From Thermomonas sp. (GTDB taxonomy: Bacteria; Pseudomonadota; Gammaproteobacteria; Xanthomonadales; Xanthomonadaceae), in NCBI GenBank assembly GCA_016720345.1, contig JADKKV010000005.1:496001-560000 (forward strand): a DNA stretch of 64,000 nt, given 5' to 3'. Within the stretch, counting starts at the first letter, position 1. Each line of letters begins with the position of its first letter. This document shows positions 25,992-34,466 of this stretch, in pieces. Under the pieces are notes generated by a model, which was given only the letters and a program-made list of their open reading frames with translations, was not told the origin of the DNA and did not search any database. A program made the position numbers and the translations under genes.

Positions 25992-27422
25992 TCACGCCAG
26001 CCCGGTGAACAGGCGCGCGTTCACCAGCAGGTGCACCGCGACGCTGGCGGCATAGCCCAGCGCGATCGCCCAGCTCCACTTGAGGTGGCTGAAGAACGTG
26101 TACTGGCCGTGCGCCTGGCCCATCAGCGCCACCCCGGCGGCGGAGCCGATCGACAGCAGGCTGCCGCCGACGCCGGCGGTCAGGGTCACCAGCAGCCACT
26201 GGCCGCCATCCATCTCCGGCGCCATCTGCAGCACCGCCACCATCATCGGGATGTTGTCCAGCACCGCCGACATCAGCCCCACCAGCACGTTGGCGGTGGT
26301 CGGCCCCAAGCCGCCGTAGAACTGCTGCGACAGCAGGGCCAGGTAGCCGCAGTAACCCAGCGCGCCCACGCACATGATCACCCCGAAGAAGAACAGCAGG
26401 GTGTCCCACTCGGCGCGCGCGACCTGCTCGTAGCTGTCGAATGCGTCGATGTCGCCGGGCGCGCCCTCGCGCGCGAACTCGCTGGCCTGCTGGGCGTTGG
26501 CGACGCGGGTCAGGTGCCAGCCGTACAGCTTGAGCAGCGCCAGCCCGGTCATCATCCCCATGAATGGCGGCAGGTGCAGGAACTGGTGGAACCCCACCGC
26601 CAGCGCCACCGTCAGCCCGAACAGGATGACGATCACCCACGCCCCGCGGCGCAGGCGCACCTGCTCGTCGGCCAGCGCCGGGGTGCCGCGCGGGACCGCC
26701 GCGTGCATGCACAGTGCCGGCACCCCCCAGTTCACCAGCGCCGGCAGGAACAGCGCGAAGAAGCCGGCGAACGGCACCTTGCCCGCCTGCCAGACCATCA
26801 GGGTGGTGATGTCGCCGAACGGGCTGAAGGTGCCGCCGGCGTTGGCCGCCACCACGATGTTGATGCACGCCAGCGCGACGAAGCGCGGATCGTCGCGGCC
26901 CACCGCCAGCACCACCGCGCACATCACCAGCGCGGTGGTCAGGTTGTCGATCAGCGGCGACAGGAAGAACGCCAGCGCGCCGGTGGCCCAGAACAGCGCG
27001 CGATACCCCAGCCCCCTGCGCAGCAACCACACGCGCAGGGCCTCGAACAGGCCGCGCTCGCTCATCGCGTTGACGTAGGTCATCGCCGCCAGCAGGAACA
27101 GCAGCAACTCGGCGAATTCCAGCAGGTAGTCGCGCACCGCCGCATGCAGTTCCGCGGACTGCCCGGCCTGCGCGGACGCAAACGCCAGCAGGGCCCAGAT
27201 CGCGCCCGCGGCCAGCATCACCGGCTGCGACTTGCGCAGCCCGGTGAATTCCTCGGCGATCACGAACAGGTAGGCGACCACGAACCAAAGCAGGGCGACA
27301 TAGCCCACCCAGTGCGAGGCGAACCCGGCCTGCACCGGGGACGCCGCCGAGGCCGCCAGCGGCATCGCCGCCAACAGCGCGCCGGCGGCCAGGCGCATGG
27401 CCGGCAGTGGGATCGAGGGCAT
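25992..27422 (-). CDS. nhaD: Sodium:proton antiporter, NhaD family
   Basis: 476 residues from the ATG at 27422; a TTG at 27443 and a later ATG are alternatives, since no good ribosome site is visible. A signal-like N-terminus precedes about 12 membrane helices. NhaD signatures are FFLSPLIDNLTTALVM, ANAGGTFSPFGDITTLMVW and SAVLDNIPMMVAVLQM, where the Asp and Thr/Ser residues carry ion transport in the ArsB/NhaD superfamily. It exchanges Na+ or Li+ for protons across the inner membrane. It lies 31 bases after nhaA on the same strand. Confidence 0.9.
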   Translation of the reverse strand: MPSIPLPAMRLAAGALLAAMPLAASAASPVQAGFASHWVGYVALLWFVVAYLFVIAEEFTGLRKSQPVMLAAGAIWALLAFASAQAGQSAELHAAVRDYLLEFAELLLFLLAAMTYVNAMSERGLFEALRVWLLRRGLGYRALFWATGALAFFLSPLIDNLTTALVMCAVVLAVGRDDPRFVALACINIVVAANAGGTFSPFGDITTLMVWQAGKVPFAGFFALFLPALVNWGVPALCMHAAVPRGTPALADEQVRLRRGAWVIVILFGLTVALAVGFHQFLHLPPFMGMMTGLALLKLYGWHLTRVANAQQASEFAREGAPGDIDAFDSYEQVARAEWDTLLFFFGVIMCVGALGYCGYLALLSQQFYGGLGPTTANVLVGLMSAVLDNIPMMVAVLQMAPEMDGGQWLLVTLTAGVGGSLLSIGSAAGVALMGQAHGQYTFFSHLKWSWAIALGYAASVAVHLLVNARLFTGLA

Positions 27423-27453
27423 CACGGAACCGGGTGGAGGCAATTGCGGGAGT

Positions 27454-28683
27454 CTAACCCGCGGTTTCCGATGGGCCGGGCGGCAAGGTCACCCGCAACC
27501 AGGCGTAGCCGGCCAGCGCCGACACCAGCGAGGCGCACAGCACGCCAAGCACCGCGCTCGGGAACAGGCCGCCGTCGTCGGCGAACGCCAGCGAGGCGAT
27601 GAACAGGCTCATGGTGAAGCCGATCCCGCACAGCAGCCCCAGCCCGACCATCGCCTTCCAGTCCATGCCTTCGGGGAACCGTGCAATCCCGCTGGCACGC
27701 GCCAGCCCGGCCGCGGCCAGCACCCCGACCGGCTTGCCCAGCACCAGTCCCAGCGCCACCCCCAACGGTACCGGCGCGAGCACGTCGGCCAGCGCGAAGC
27801 CGCCGAGCGCCAGCCCGGCATTGGCGAACGCGAACACCGGCAGGATCAGGTACGCCACCCACGGGTGCAGCGCGTGCTCCAGCGTTTCCAGCGGCGAATG
27901 CTGGGTCTCGTCGTCGATCGCGTCCTTGCGGTCCAGGTGCGGGATCAGCAGGCCGGTGGCGACCCCGGCCAGGGTTGCGTGGACACCGGACTTGAGCACC
28001 GCCACCCACGCCACCAGCCCCAGCAGCAGGTACGGCGTCAGCGCCTGCACCCCGCGCCGGTTCAGCACCACCATCGCCGCGATCGCCGCGCCCGCCCACG
28101 CCAGCGCCAGCACCGACAGCTCGCTGGTGTAGAACAGCGCGATGATGATGATCGCGGCAAGGTCGTCGATCACCGCGATGGTGGACAACAGCAGCTTCAT
28201 CGCCACCGGCACCCGCGAGCCCAGCAGCGACAGGATCCCCAGCGCAAACGCGATGTCGGTCGCCGCCGGCACCGCCCAGCCCTGCATCGCCTGGGGGTCG
28301 CCGCGGTTGATCCAGGCGTAGATGGCCGCCGGCACCGCCACCCCGGCCAGCGCGCACAGCACCGGCAGCGACAGTTGCGAGGGGGTGGACAGCTGGCCGG
28401 ACAGCGCCTCGCGCTTGAGCTCCAGCGCCACCAGCAGGAAGAAGATCGCCATCAGGCCGTCGTTGATCCACAGCAGCAGCGGCTTGGCGATCTTGAGCGC
28501 GCCGAACTGGACTGCCACCGGCACCCCGCGGATGCCGTCGTAGGTCGCGGCCAGCGGCGAGTTGGCCCAGGCCAGCGCCACCAGCGCCGCGCCGATCAGC
28601 AGGATGCCGGCCGACGCCTCCAGCTGCAGGAAGCGTCCCAGTGCATGCCGGGCGCGATTCAGGATGGTCGGTTCATCGCTCAT
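27454..28683 (-). CDS. nhaA: Na+/H+ antiporter NhaA
   Basis: 409 residues with about 12 membrane helices, the NhaA fold. Ion-site acids are visible: the Asp in PAATDIAFALGILSLLG and the Asp pair in STIAVIDDLAAIIIIALFY, corresponding to E. coli Asp133 and Asp163-164. The conserved GIGFTMSLFIASLAF lies near the end. It expels sodium at alkaline pH. A -10 box TATACT at 28692-28697 ends 8 bases before the ATG. The nhaA-nhaD tandem gives two unrelated antiporter families in one unit. Confidence 0.95.
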   Translation of the reverse strand: MSDEPTILNRARHALGRFLQLEASAGILLIGAALVALAWANSPLAATYDGIRGVPVAVQFGALKIAKPLLLWINDGLMAIFFLLVALELKREALSGQLSTPSQLSLPVLCALAGVAVPAAIYAWINRGDPQAMQGWAVPAATDIAFALGILSLLGSRVPVAMKLLLSTIAVIDDLAAIIIIALFYTSELSVLALAWAGAAIAAMVVLNRRGVQALTPYLLLGLVAWVAVLKSGVHATLAGVATGLLIPHLDRKDAIDDETQHSPLETLEHALHPWVAYLILPVFAFANAGLALGGFALADVLAPVPLGVALGLVLGKPVGVLAAAGLARASGIARFPEGMDWKAMVGLGLLCGIGFTMSLFIASLAFADDGGLFPSAVLGVLCASLVSALAGYAWLRVTLPPGPSETAG

Positions 28684-28691
28684 TGCACCGC

Positions 28692-28697
28692 AGTATA
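28692..28697 (-). promoter_or_regulatory. -10 box of nhaA, close to the start codon
   Basis: TATACT on the minus strand ends 8 bases before the nhaA ATG at 28683. The transcript would start within a base or two of the ATG, with no room for a ribosome site. Confidence 0.5.
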
Positions 28698-28735
28698 CGA
28701 AGCGTGGCCGGCGTGTCGCCGCCGGCCGGCCGCGT

Positions 28736-30031
28736 TCACCCCCGGAAGTGCTTGCGCAATCCGGTCCAGCAGGCCTGGTAATCGTGTTGCCGGTGGCCGG
28801 CGTCGAGTGCCTGCCGGGTCGGCCGGATCACGTTGCGGGTCTCGAACATGAAGGCCATGGTGTCGACGATGTAATCCGGCTTCGAGGTGTCGGCGTTGCT
28901 GGCCTTGTCGAAGGTCGAAGCGTCCGGGCCGTGGCCGGTCATGCAGTTGTGCAGCGAGCAGCCGCCGGGCGCGAAACCCTCCGCCTTGGCGTCGTATTCG
29001 CCATGCACCAGGCCCATGAACTCGCTGGCGATGTTGCGGTGGAACCACGGCGGGCGGAACGTGTCCTGCGCGGCCAGGATCCGCGGCGGGAAGATCGCGA
29101 AGTCCAGGTTGCCGACCCCCGGGGTGTCGGTGGGCGAGGTCAGCACCAGGAAGATCGAAGGGTCCGGGTGGTCGTAGCTGATCGAACCGATGGTGTTGAA
29201 CAGCCGCAGGTCGTATTTGCAGGGCACGTGGTTGCCGTGCCAGCCGACCACGTCCAGCGGCGAATGGCCGATGGCCGCGCGCCACAGGTGGCCCTGGAAC
29301 TTGGCGACGAGTTCGAAGTCGCCCTCGACGTCCTCGAACGCCGCATTCGGGGTCAGGAAATCGCGCGGGTTGGCCAGCCCGTTGCTGCCGATCGGGCCAA
29401 GGTCCGGGATCCGCAGGAACGCGCCGAAGTTCTCGCACACGTAGCCGCGCGCGCTGCCATCCGGCAGCGCCACCCGGAAGCGGACTCCGCGCGGGATCAC
29501 CGCGATTTCCTGCGGTGCCACGTCCAGCACGCCGAGTTCGGTTTCGATGTGCAGGCGGCCCTGCTGCGGCACGACCAGCAGTTCGCCGTCGGCGTCGTAG
29601 AAGAAGCGGCCGTGCATGTCGCGGTTGGCCGCGTACAGGTGGATGCCGATGCCGGACTGCGAAGCCGGCGAACCGTTGCCGGCCATCGTGACCAGGCCAT
29701 CGACGAAGTCGGCCGCGGCCTCCGGCATCGGCAGCGGGTTCCAGCGCAGCTGGTCCGGGGTCACCGGGCCGCTGCCGAAATCGTTGTGGAAGGCCGCGTG
29801 GTCGAGCAGGGCGAACGGCCCGTGGATCGCCGCCGGGCGGATCCGGTACAGCCAGCTGCGGCGGTTGCTGTGCCGCGGCGCGGTGAACGCGGTGCCGCTG
29901 AGCTGCTCCGCGTACAGGCCGTGGGCCACGCGCTGCGGCGAGTTGCGCCCGTCCGGCAGGGTGCCGGCAAGCGCTTCGCTGGCGAATTCGTTGCCGAAGC
30001 CGCTCTGGTATCCGGTGCTGGCGATGGCCAT
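28736..30031 (-). CDS. hmgA: Homogentisate 1,2-dioxygenase
   Basis: 431 residues from the ATG at 30031, the usual length. It opens the ring of homogentisate to maleylacetoacetate, feeding MaiA at 2824. Typical segments are [29 protein letters not shown]-type motif, the iron ligands in [21 protein letters not shown] and [12 protein letters not shown], and [13 protein letters not shown]. It starts 14 bases after the hppD stop, so the two form an operon. Confidence 0.97.
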   Translation of the reverse strand: MAIASTGYQSGFGNEFASEALAGTLPDGRNSPQRVAHGLYAEQLSGTAFTAPRHSNRRSWLYRIRPAAIHGPFALLDHAAFHNDFGSGPVTPDQLRWNPLPMPEAAADFVDGLVTMAGNGSPASQSGIGIHLYAANRDMHGRFFYDADGELLVVPQQGRLHIETELGVLDVAPQEIAVIPRGVRFRVALPDGSARGYVCENFGAFLRIPDLGPIGSNGLANPRDFLTPNAAFEDVEGDFELVAKFQGHLWRAAIGHSPLDVVGWHGNHVPCKYDLRLFNTIGSISYDHPDPSIFLVLTSPTDTPGVGNLDFAIFPPRILAAQDTFRPPWFHRNIASEFMGLVHGEYDAKAEGFAPGGCSLHNCMTGHGPDASTFDKASNADTSKPDYIVDTMAFMFETRNVIRPTRQALDAGHRQHDYQACWTGLRKHFRG

Positions 30032-30044
30032 GGTGTCGTGTCCC

Positions 30045-31145
30045 TTACAGCACGCCGCGGCGCATCTGGTCGCGCTCGATGCTCTCGAACAGCGCCTGGA
30101 AGTTGCCTTCGCCGAAGCCCTCGTTGCCCTTGCGCTGGATGATCTCGAAGAAGATCGGGCCGAACGCGTTCTGGGTGAAGATCTGCAGCAGCTTGCGCTG
30201 GTGGGTCTCCGGATCGGCATCGATCAGGATCTTGTTCCTGGCCAGCCGCGCCACGTCCTCGCCGTGGCCCGGTACCCGCAGGTCGATCACCTCGAAGTAG
30301 GTGTCCGGGGTGTCCAGGAACTGCACGCCGGCGGCGTGCATCGCCTCCACCGAGGCGTAGATGTCGTCGGTGAACAGCGCGATGTGCTGGATGCCCTCGC
30401 CGTGGTAGGCGTCGAGGTATTCGTTGATCTGCGACTTCGGGTCGCTGGATTCGTTGAGCGGGATGCGCACGATGCCGTCCGGCGCGGTCATCGCCTTCGA
30501 CACCAGCCCGGTCTTGGCGCCCTTGATGTCGAAGTAGCGGATCTCGCGGAAGTTGAACAGCTTCTCGTAGTAGTCCGACCACTTCTGCATGTTGCCGAAG
30601 TAGAGGTTGTGGGTCAGGTGGTCGATGAAGGTCAGGCCGAAGCCCTTCGGGTCCTGCCCGGCGCCCTCGATGGCGACGTAGTCGGCATACGGGTCGCCGG
30701 CCTCGGCATCCACCAGGTACAGCATGCAGTCGCCGATGCCCTTCACCACCGGCGCGTCGATCGCGCGCGTCTGCGGCTTGTGGTCGATCACTTCGCCGCC
30801 GTTGCCGATCACCGTTTCCAGCACGGACGCGACCGGTGCGTGGAAGCGGATCGCGAAGCCGCAGGCGGACGGGCCGTGCGCGGCGGCGAAATCCGACGCG
30901 AACGAGTCCGGCGCCTCGTTGAGCAGGAAGTTCACCCCGCCCTGCCGGTACAGGGTGATCGCGCGGGCCCTGTGGCGGCGGGTCGCGCTGAAGCCCATGC
31001 TGCACAGGTAGCGGTGCATGGCCTCGGCGTGGCCCGGCGGGACCGCGAATTCGACGAACTCGAAGCCGTCGATCCCCATCGGGTTCTCGAAGGTGGTGAC
31101 CTGCATGCCGGGGTTCATACTGTTCGAAGCTGGCTGGGCGCTCAT
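30045..31145 (-). CDS. hppD: 4-hydroxyphenylpyruvate dioxygenase
   Basis: 366 residues from the ATG at 31145, chosen because GAGGAAG lies about 5 bases upstream; an ATG at 31172 sits at the expected transcription start. The enzyme converts 4-hydroxyphenylpyruvate to homogentisate. Iron ligands are the His in [11 protein letters not shown], the His in [11 protein letters not shown] and the Glu in [12 protein letters not shown]. The C-terminal [18 protein letters not shown] is conserved. First gene of hppD-hmgA, with a promoter that overlaps that of the divergent marR. Confidence 0.96.
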   Translation of the reverse strand: MSAQPASNSMNPGMQVTTFENPMGIDGFEFVEFAVPPGHAEAMHRYLCSMGFSATRRHRARAITLYRQGGVNFLLNEAPDSFASDFAAAHGPSACGFAIRFHAPVASVLETVIGNGGEVIDHKPQTRAIDAPVVKGIGDCMLYLVDAEAGDPYADYVAIEGAGQDPKGFGLTFIDHLTHNLYFGNMQKWSDYYEKLFNFREIRYFDIKGAKTGLVSKAMTAPDGIVRIPLNESSDPKSQINEYLDAYHGEGIQHIALFTDDIYASVEAMHAAGVQFLDTPDTYFEVIDLRVPGHGEDVARLARNKILIDADPETHQRKLLQIFTQNAFGPIFFEIIQRKGNEGFGEGNFQALFESIERDQMRRGVL

Positions 31146-31172
31146 GGAGGCTTCCTCGCTGGGGCCGTCCAT

Positions 31173-31200
31173 CTTATAGTTTCACTTGCAACCATCTCAA
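31173..31200. promoter_or_regulatory. Overlapping divergent promoters of hppD and marR
   Basis: For hppD the minus strand shows TTGAGA (31195-31200) and TATAAG (31173-31178) with a 16-base spacer. On the plus strand TATAGT (31175-31180) is a -10 box for marR, overlapping the first. TTGCAA at 31186-31191 is a small palindrome between them and a candidate part of a MarR operator. Binding by one regulator here would control both directions. Confidence 0.55.
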
Positions 31201-31215
31201 GCGGCGGTGCAGCAG

Positions 31216-31728
31216 ATGTCCCCACCCGGCAAACCCAGGCCCGCCGCGCAGGCGCACCCGACCCTGGACCTCGACCACTTCCTGCCGTACCGGCTGAGCG
31301 TGCTGTCCAACCGGATCAGCAGCGCGATCGCCCGCGAGTACTCGCAGCGGTTCGCGCTGGGGGTGACCGAATGGCGGGTGATGGCGGTGCTGGCCCGCTA
31401 CCCCGGCCTGTCCGCCAGCAAGGTCGCGCTGCGCACCGCGATGGACAAGGTCGCGGTCAGCCGCGCGGTGGCCCGGCTGCTGGAGGCGGGCCGGATCGAG
31501 CGCGAATTCGACGACGACGACCGCCGGCGCTCGGTGCTGCGGCTGTCCGCGGCCGGGCGGGCGGTCCACGACCAGGTCGCGCCGCTGGCGCTGGCGTTCG
31601 AGCGCCACGTGCTGGGCGGCATGCCGGCGGACGAGCGCGACCTGCTGTTCCGCCTGCTGGACCGGCTGGACGAACTGGAACTGCGCGCGGAACACGCCGT
31701 TTCCGAGCCGGGCACCACCCAGGCCTGA
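31216..31728 (+). CDS. MarR family transcriptional regulator of the homogentisate genes
   Basis: 170 residues from the ATG at 31216; GTG at 31207 and TTG at 31186 are alternatives. A winged helix spans about 45-125: GVTEWRVMAVLARYPGLSASKVALRTAMDKVAVSRAVARLLEAGRIERE, then the wing DDRRRSVLRLSAAGR. A long C-terminal helix serves dimerisation. Its divergent position from hppD with overlapping promoters suggests it represses tyrosine catabolism and itself, with a pathway aromatic as ligand. The regulatory target is inferred from position. Confidence 0.87.
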   Translation: MSPPGKPRPAAQAHPTLDLDHFLPYRLSVLSNRISSAIAREYSQRFALGVTEWRVMAVLARYPGLSASKVALRTAMDKVAVSRAVARLLEAGRIEREFDDDDRRRSVLRLSAAGRAVHDQVAPLALAFERHVLGGMPADERDLLFRLLDRLDELELRAEHAVSEPGTTQA

Positions 31729-31750
31729 GCCGAACCCGTCGCGCACCAAC

Positions 31751-31778
31751 GGAAACGGCGGCCTCGGCCGCCGTTTCC
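31751..31778. terminator. Bidirectional hairpin between marR and the peptide transporter
   Basis: GGAAACGGCGGC (31751-31762) pairs perfectly with GCCGCCGTTTCC (31767-31778) around CTCG, a 12-bp stem between two convergent genes. There is no strong T-run on either side. Confidence 0.65.
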
Positions 31779-31796
31779 GCATCACCGCAAGGCGAA

Positions 31797-33308
31797 CTAT
31801 TTCACGCCGTGCATCAGGCGCTGGATCAGCGGGGCGATCAGGAACAGCAGCACGCCGAAGCCGAGCAGGATCCAGAAGCCGAAGGTGTAGCCGGACTGCG
31901 CGGAGGCCACGGACATCCCCTCGCTGCCGGACACGTGGCTGGCGAAGATGCCGGACAGGTTGTTGCCGATCCCGGTGGACAGGAACCAGCCGCCCATCGC
32001 GAAGCCCACCAGCCTGCTCGGCGCCAGCTTGGTGGTCATCGACAGGCCGATCGGCGACAGGCACAGCTCGCCGATCGACTGGATCACGTAGACCATGAAC
32101 AGCGTCCAGAACGGGATCTTCATGGTCTGCGGGTCCAGCAGGCTGGACAGCGCGAACATCAGCAGCAGGAACGCCAGGCCGTTGAAGATGATGCCAAGGC
32201 CGAACTTGCGCGGGATCGACGGGTTGTTGCGGCCCATCTTCACCCACAGCCAGGCCAGCACCGGGGCCAGGGTGATGATCGCAACCGAGTTCACCGACTG
32301 GAACCAGGCGTTCGGCCAGATGAAGCCGCCGGCGGCGCCGAGGTCGCGGTCCACGATCTTGTCGGACAGGAAGCTGAAGGAACTGCCGGCCTGCTCGAAG
32401 AACATCCAGAACAGCACGTTGAAGGCGAAGATGATCAGCAACGCGATCACCTTGTCGCGCGCCACCGAGCCCTCGCGGATGCCCTCGACCAGCAGCATGA
32501 CGCCCAGCCCCACGAACATCGCGGTGAGCACCCACTGCAGCGAACTGGCGCCCATCGACAGCAGGAAGTAGATCACCGGGATCGCCACCAGCGCGCCGAT
32601 CGCGGTCATCAGCACCCGGCCGCCACCCTCGGCGCCCTCCGGCGGACGGCCCACGCCCTTCAGCTGGGCCCGGCCGAACCAGAACCACACCAGCGAGACC
32701 AGCATGCCGACGCCGGAGGCGATGAACACCACCTTGTAGGCCGGGCTGTCGGACGAGCCGCCCAGCATGCGCTCGGCGAGGAAGCCGGTCAGGATCGGCG
32801 CCAGCATCGCGCCGAGGTTGATGCCCATGTAGAACAGGGTGAAGCCGGAATCACGGCGCTCGTCGGTGGGCGAATACAGCTTGCCGACCATGGTCGAGAT
32901 GTTCGGCTTGAACAGGCCGTTGCCGGCGATGATGGTGGCCAGGCCGAGCTTGAACACGCTCTCGTCCGGCATCGAGATCATGAACAGGCCGGCGGCCATG
33001 ATGATCGCGCCGACCAGGATCGAGCGCTGGTACCCGATGATCTTGTCGGCCACGTAACCGCCGAAGATCGCCGCCGCGTACACCAGCGCCAGGTAGGCGC
33101 CGTAGGTCTGGTTGGCCGAGGCCTCGCCGGTGTCGGCGCCGCCGTGGAACTGGGCGACGATGTACAGCACCAGCGCCCAGCGGATCCCGTAGAACGCGAA
33201 ACGCTCCCAGAATTCGGTCATGAACAGCATCCACAGCGGACGCGGATGACCCATCAACTGGGTGTATTCCGGGATCGGGCCCGGCGTCGAAGTTGCGGCA
33301 CCGCTCAT
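31797..33308 (-). CDS. POT-family proton-dependent oligopeptide transporter
   Basis: 503 residues, 12-14 membrane helices of the major facilitator type. POT signatures are visible: WERFAFYGIRWALVLYIV near residue 35 (ExxERFxYYG) and FTLFYMGINLGAMLAPILTG. The proton-coupled carriers of this family import di- and tripeptides. An acidic-residue loop and IGELCLSPIGLSMTTKLAPSRLVGFAMGGWFL lie in the C-terminal half. It follows tryptophan 2,3-dioxygenase on the same strand after 149 bases; co-transcription is possible but unproven. Confidence 0.92.
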   Translation of the reverse strand: MSGAATSTPGPIPEYTQLMGHPRPLWMLFMTEFWERFAFYGIRWALVLYIVAQFHGGADTGEASANQTYGAYLALVYAAAIFGGYVADKIIGYQRSILVGAIIMAAGLFMISMPDESVFKLGLATIIAGNGLFKPNISTMVGKLYSPTDERRDSGFTLFYMGINLGAMLAPILTGFLAERMLGGSSDSPAYKVVFIASGVGMLVSLVWFWFGRAQLKGVGRPPEGAEGGGRVLMTAIGALVAIPVIYFLLSMGASSLQWVLTAMFVGLGVMLLVEGIREGSVARDKVIALLIIFAFNVLFWMFFEQAGSSFSFLSDKIVDRDLGAAGGFIWPNAWFQSVNSVAIITLAPVLAWLWVKMGRNNPSIPRKFGLGIIFNGLAFLLLMFALSSLLDPQTMKIPFWTLFMVYVIQSIGELCLSPIGLSMTTKLAPSRLVGFAMGGWFLSTGIGNNLSGIFASHVSGSEGMSVASAQSGYTFGFWILLGFGVLLFLIAPLIQRLMHGVK

Positions 33309-33457
33309 GCGGTTTCCCCCGTCTTTGATTCGTGGAAAGAAGTCGGAATGTCGGTCCGCGGCGTGCGCGGAACCGGCGGAGCATCACCGAACCGGCGATC
33401 CCACGTCAAACCTCGCGCATTCAGGCCAGGCTGCTGCGATGCAGCAGCGACGCGGGT

Positions 33458-34342
33458 TCAGGGGGCATCGGCCGCCGCATCGGCGCGACCCGGGCCGATC
33501 GCGGTGCGCACCTCGAACAGCTCGGGGAAGAAGGTCAGGTCCAGCGCCTTGCGCAGGAACGCCACCCCACTGGAACCGCCGGTGCCGGGCTTGAAGCCGA
33601 TGATCCGCTGCACCGTGCGCATGTGCCGGAACCGCCACAGCTGGAACTGGGTCTCGAGGTCGACCAGGTCCTCGCACAGGGCGTATTCGCGCCAGTACAG
33701 GCCGGTGTCCTCGTAGATGCGCTCGAACACCGGCAGCAGCGCCGGGTCCAGCGCGTGCGGCTGCGACCAGTCGCGCTGCAGGTGGGCATCCGCCACCGCG
33801 TGCCCCCAGCGCGCGAGGTAGCGCAGGAACTCGTCGTACAGGCTGGGCGCGCGCAACACCGCGTCCAGCGCGGCATGGCCGGCCTGGTCGTGGGCGAAGA
33901 CCTTGAGCATCGCCGCGTTCTTGTTGCCCATCAGGAATTCGACGCTGCGGTACTGCAGGGACTGGAAGCCGGAGGAAGGCCCGAGCACCGCGCGGAACTC
34001 CATGTACTCGGACGGCGTCAGCGTCTCCAGCACCGACCACTGCGCGGTCAGCTGGTCCAGCACCCGCTTGCAGCGCGCCACCACCTTGCCGAATTGCCAG
34101 ACCCGATCCTCACGCAGGTGGCCAACCGCGGCGGTCAGCTCGTGGATCAGCAGCTTCAGCCACAGCTCGCTGGTCTGGTGCTGGATGATGAACAGCATCT
34201 CGTCGTGGTGCGGCGGCTGCGACAGCGGCTGCTGCGCGGACAGCAGGGTCGGCAGCTGCAGGTAGCCGCCATAGGTCATGCGGCCGGCAAGATCGGTATG
34301 GATGCCCGCTTCCAGGTCGCGCCGGTTGTCGTCGATGCCCAT
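33458..34342 (-). CDS. kynA: Tryptophan 2,3-dioxygenase
   Basis: 294 residues from the ATG at 34342 ([18 protein letters not shown]). A haem enzyme converting tryptophan to N-formylkynurenine. Family segments are [20 protein letters not shown], the substrate-side [44 protein letters not shown], and [28 protein letters not shown] with the haem-ligand His in the RHM tripeptide. Other kynurenine genes are not in the window. It is divergent from the secreted nuclease. Confidence 0.96.
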   Translation of the reverse strand: MGIDDNRRDLEAGIHTDLAGRMTYGGYLQLPTLLSAQQPLSQPPHHDEMLFIIQHQTSELWLKLLIHELTAAVGHLREDRVWQFGKVVARCKRVLDQLTAQWSVLETLTPSEYMEFRAVLGPSSGFQSLQYRSVEFLMGNKNAAMLKVFAHDQAGHAALDAVLRAPSLYDEFLRYLARWGHAVADAHLQRDWSQPHALDPALLPVFERIYEDTGLYWREYALCEDLVDLETQFQLWRFRHMRTVQRIIGFKPGTGGSSGVAFLRKALDLTFFPELFEVRTAIGPGRADAAADAP

Positions 34343-34466
34343 CGCCGGATTCTCGCACGCGACCCGGCCGGGCCGTTCCATACGCCACGCAACTGTCACG
34401 AAAATGCAGCACAATCACGCGGTGCGAGCCGGGGGCCGGTTCGCGGCAACCCCGGGAATCCACTTG

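Noticed and set aside
30045-31172. Start of hppD at 31172
   Set aside because: That ATG lies at the expected transcription start with no ribosome site; the ATG at 31145 has GAGGAAG upstream.
29616-33716. A plus-strand open frame of about 1366 codons over hmgA, hppD, marR and the POT gene
   Set aside because: It runs opposite to and through several confident genes of both strands and has low-complexity composition.
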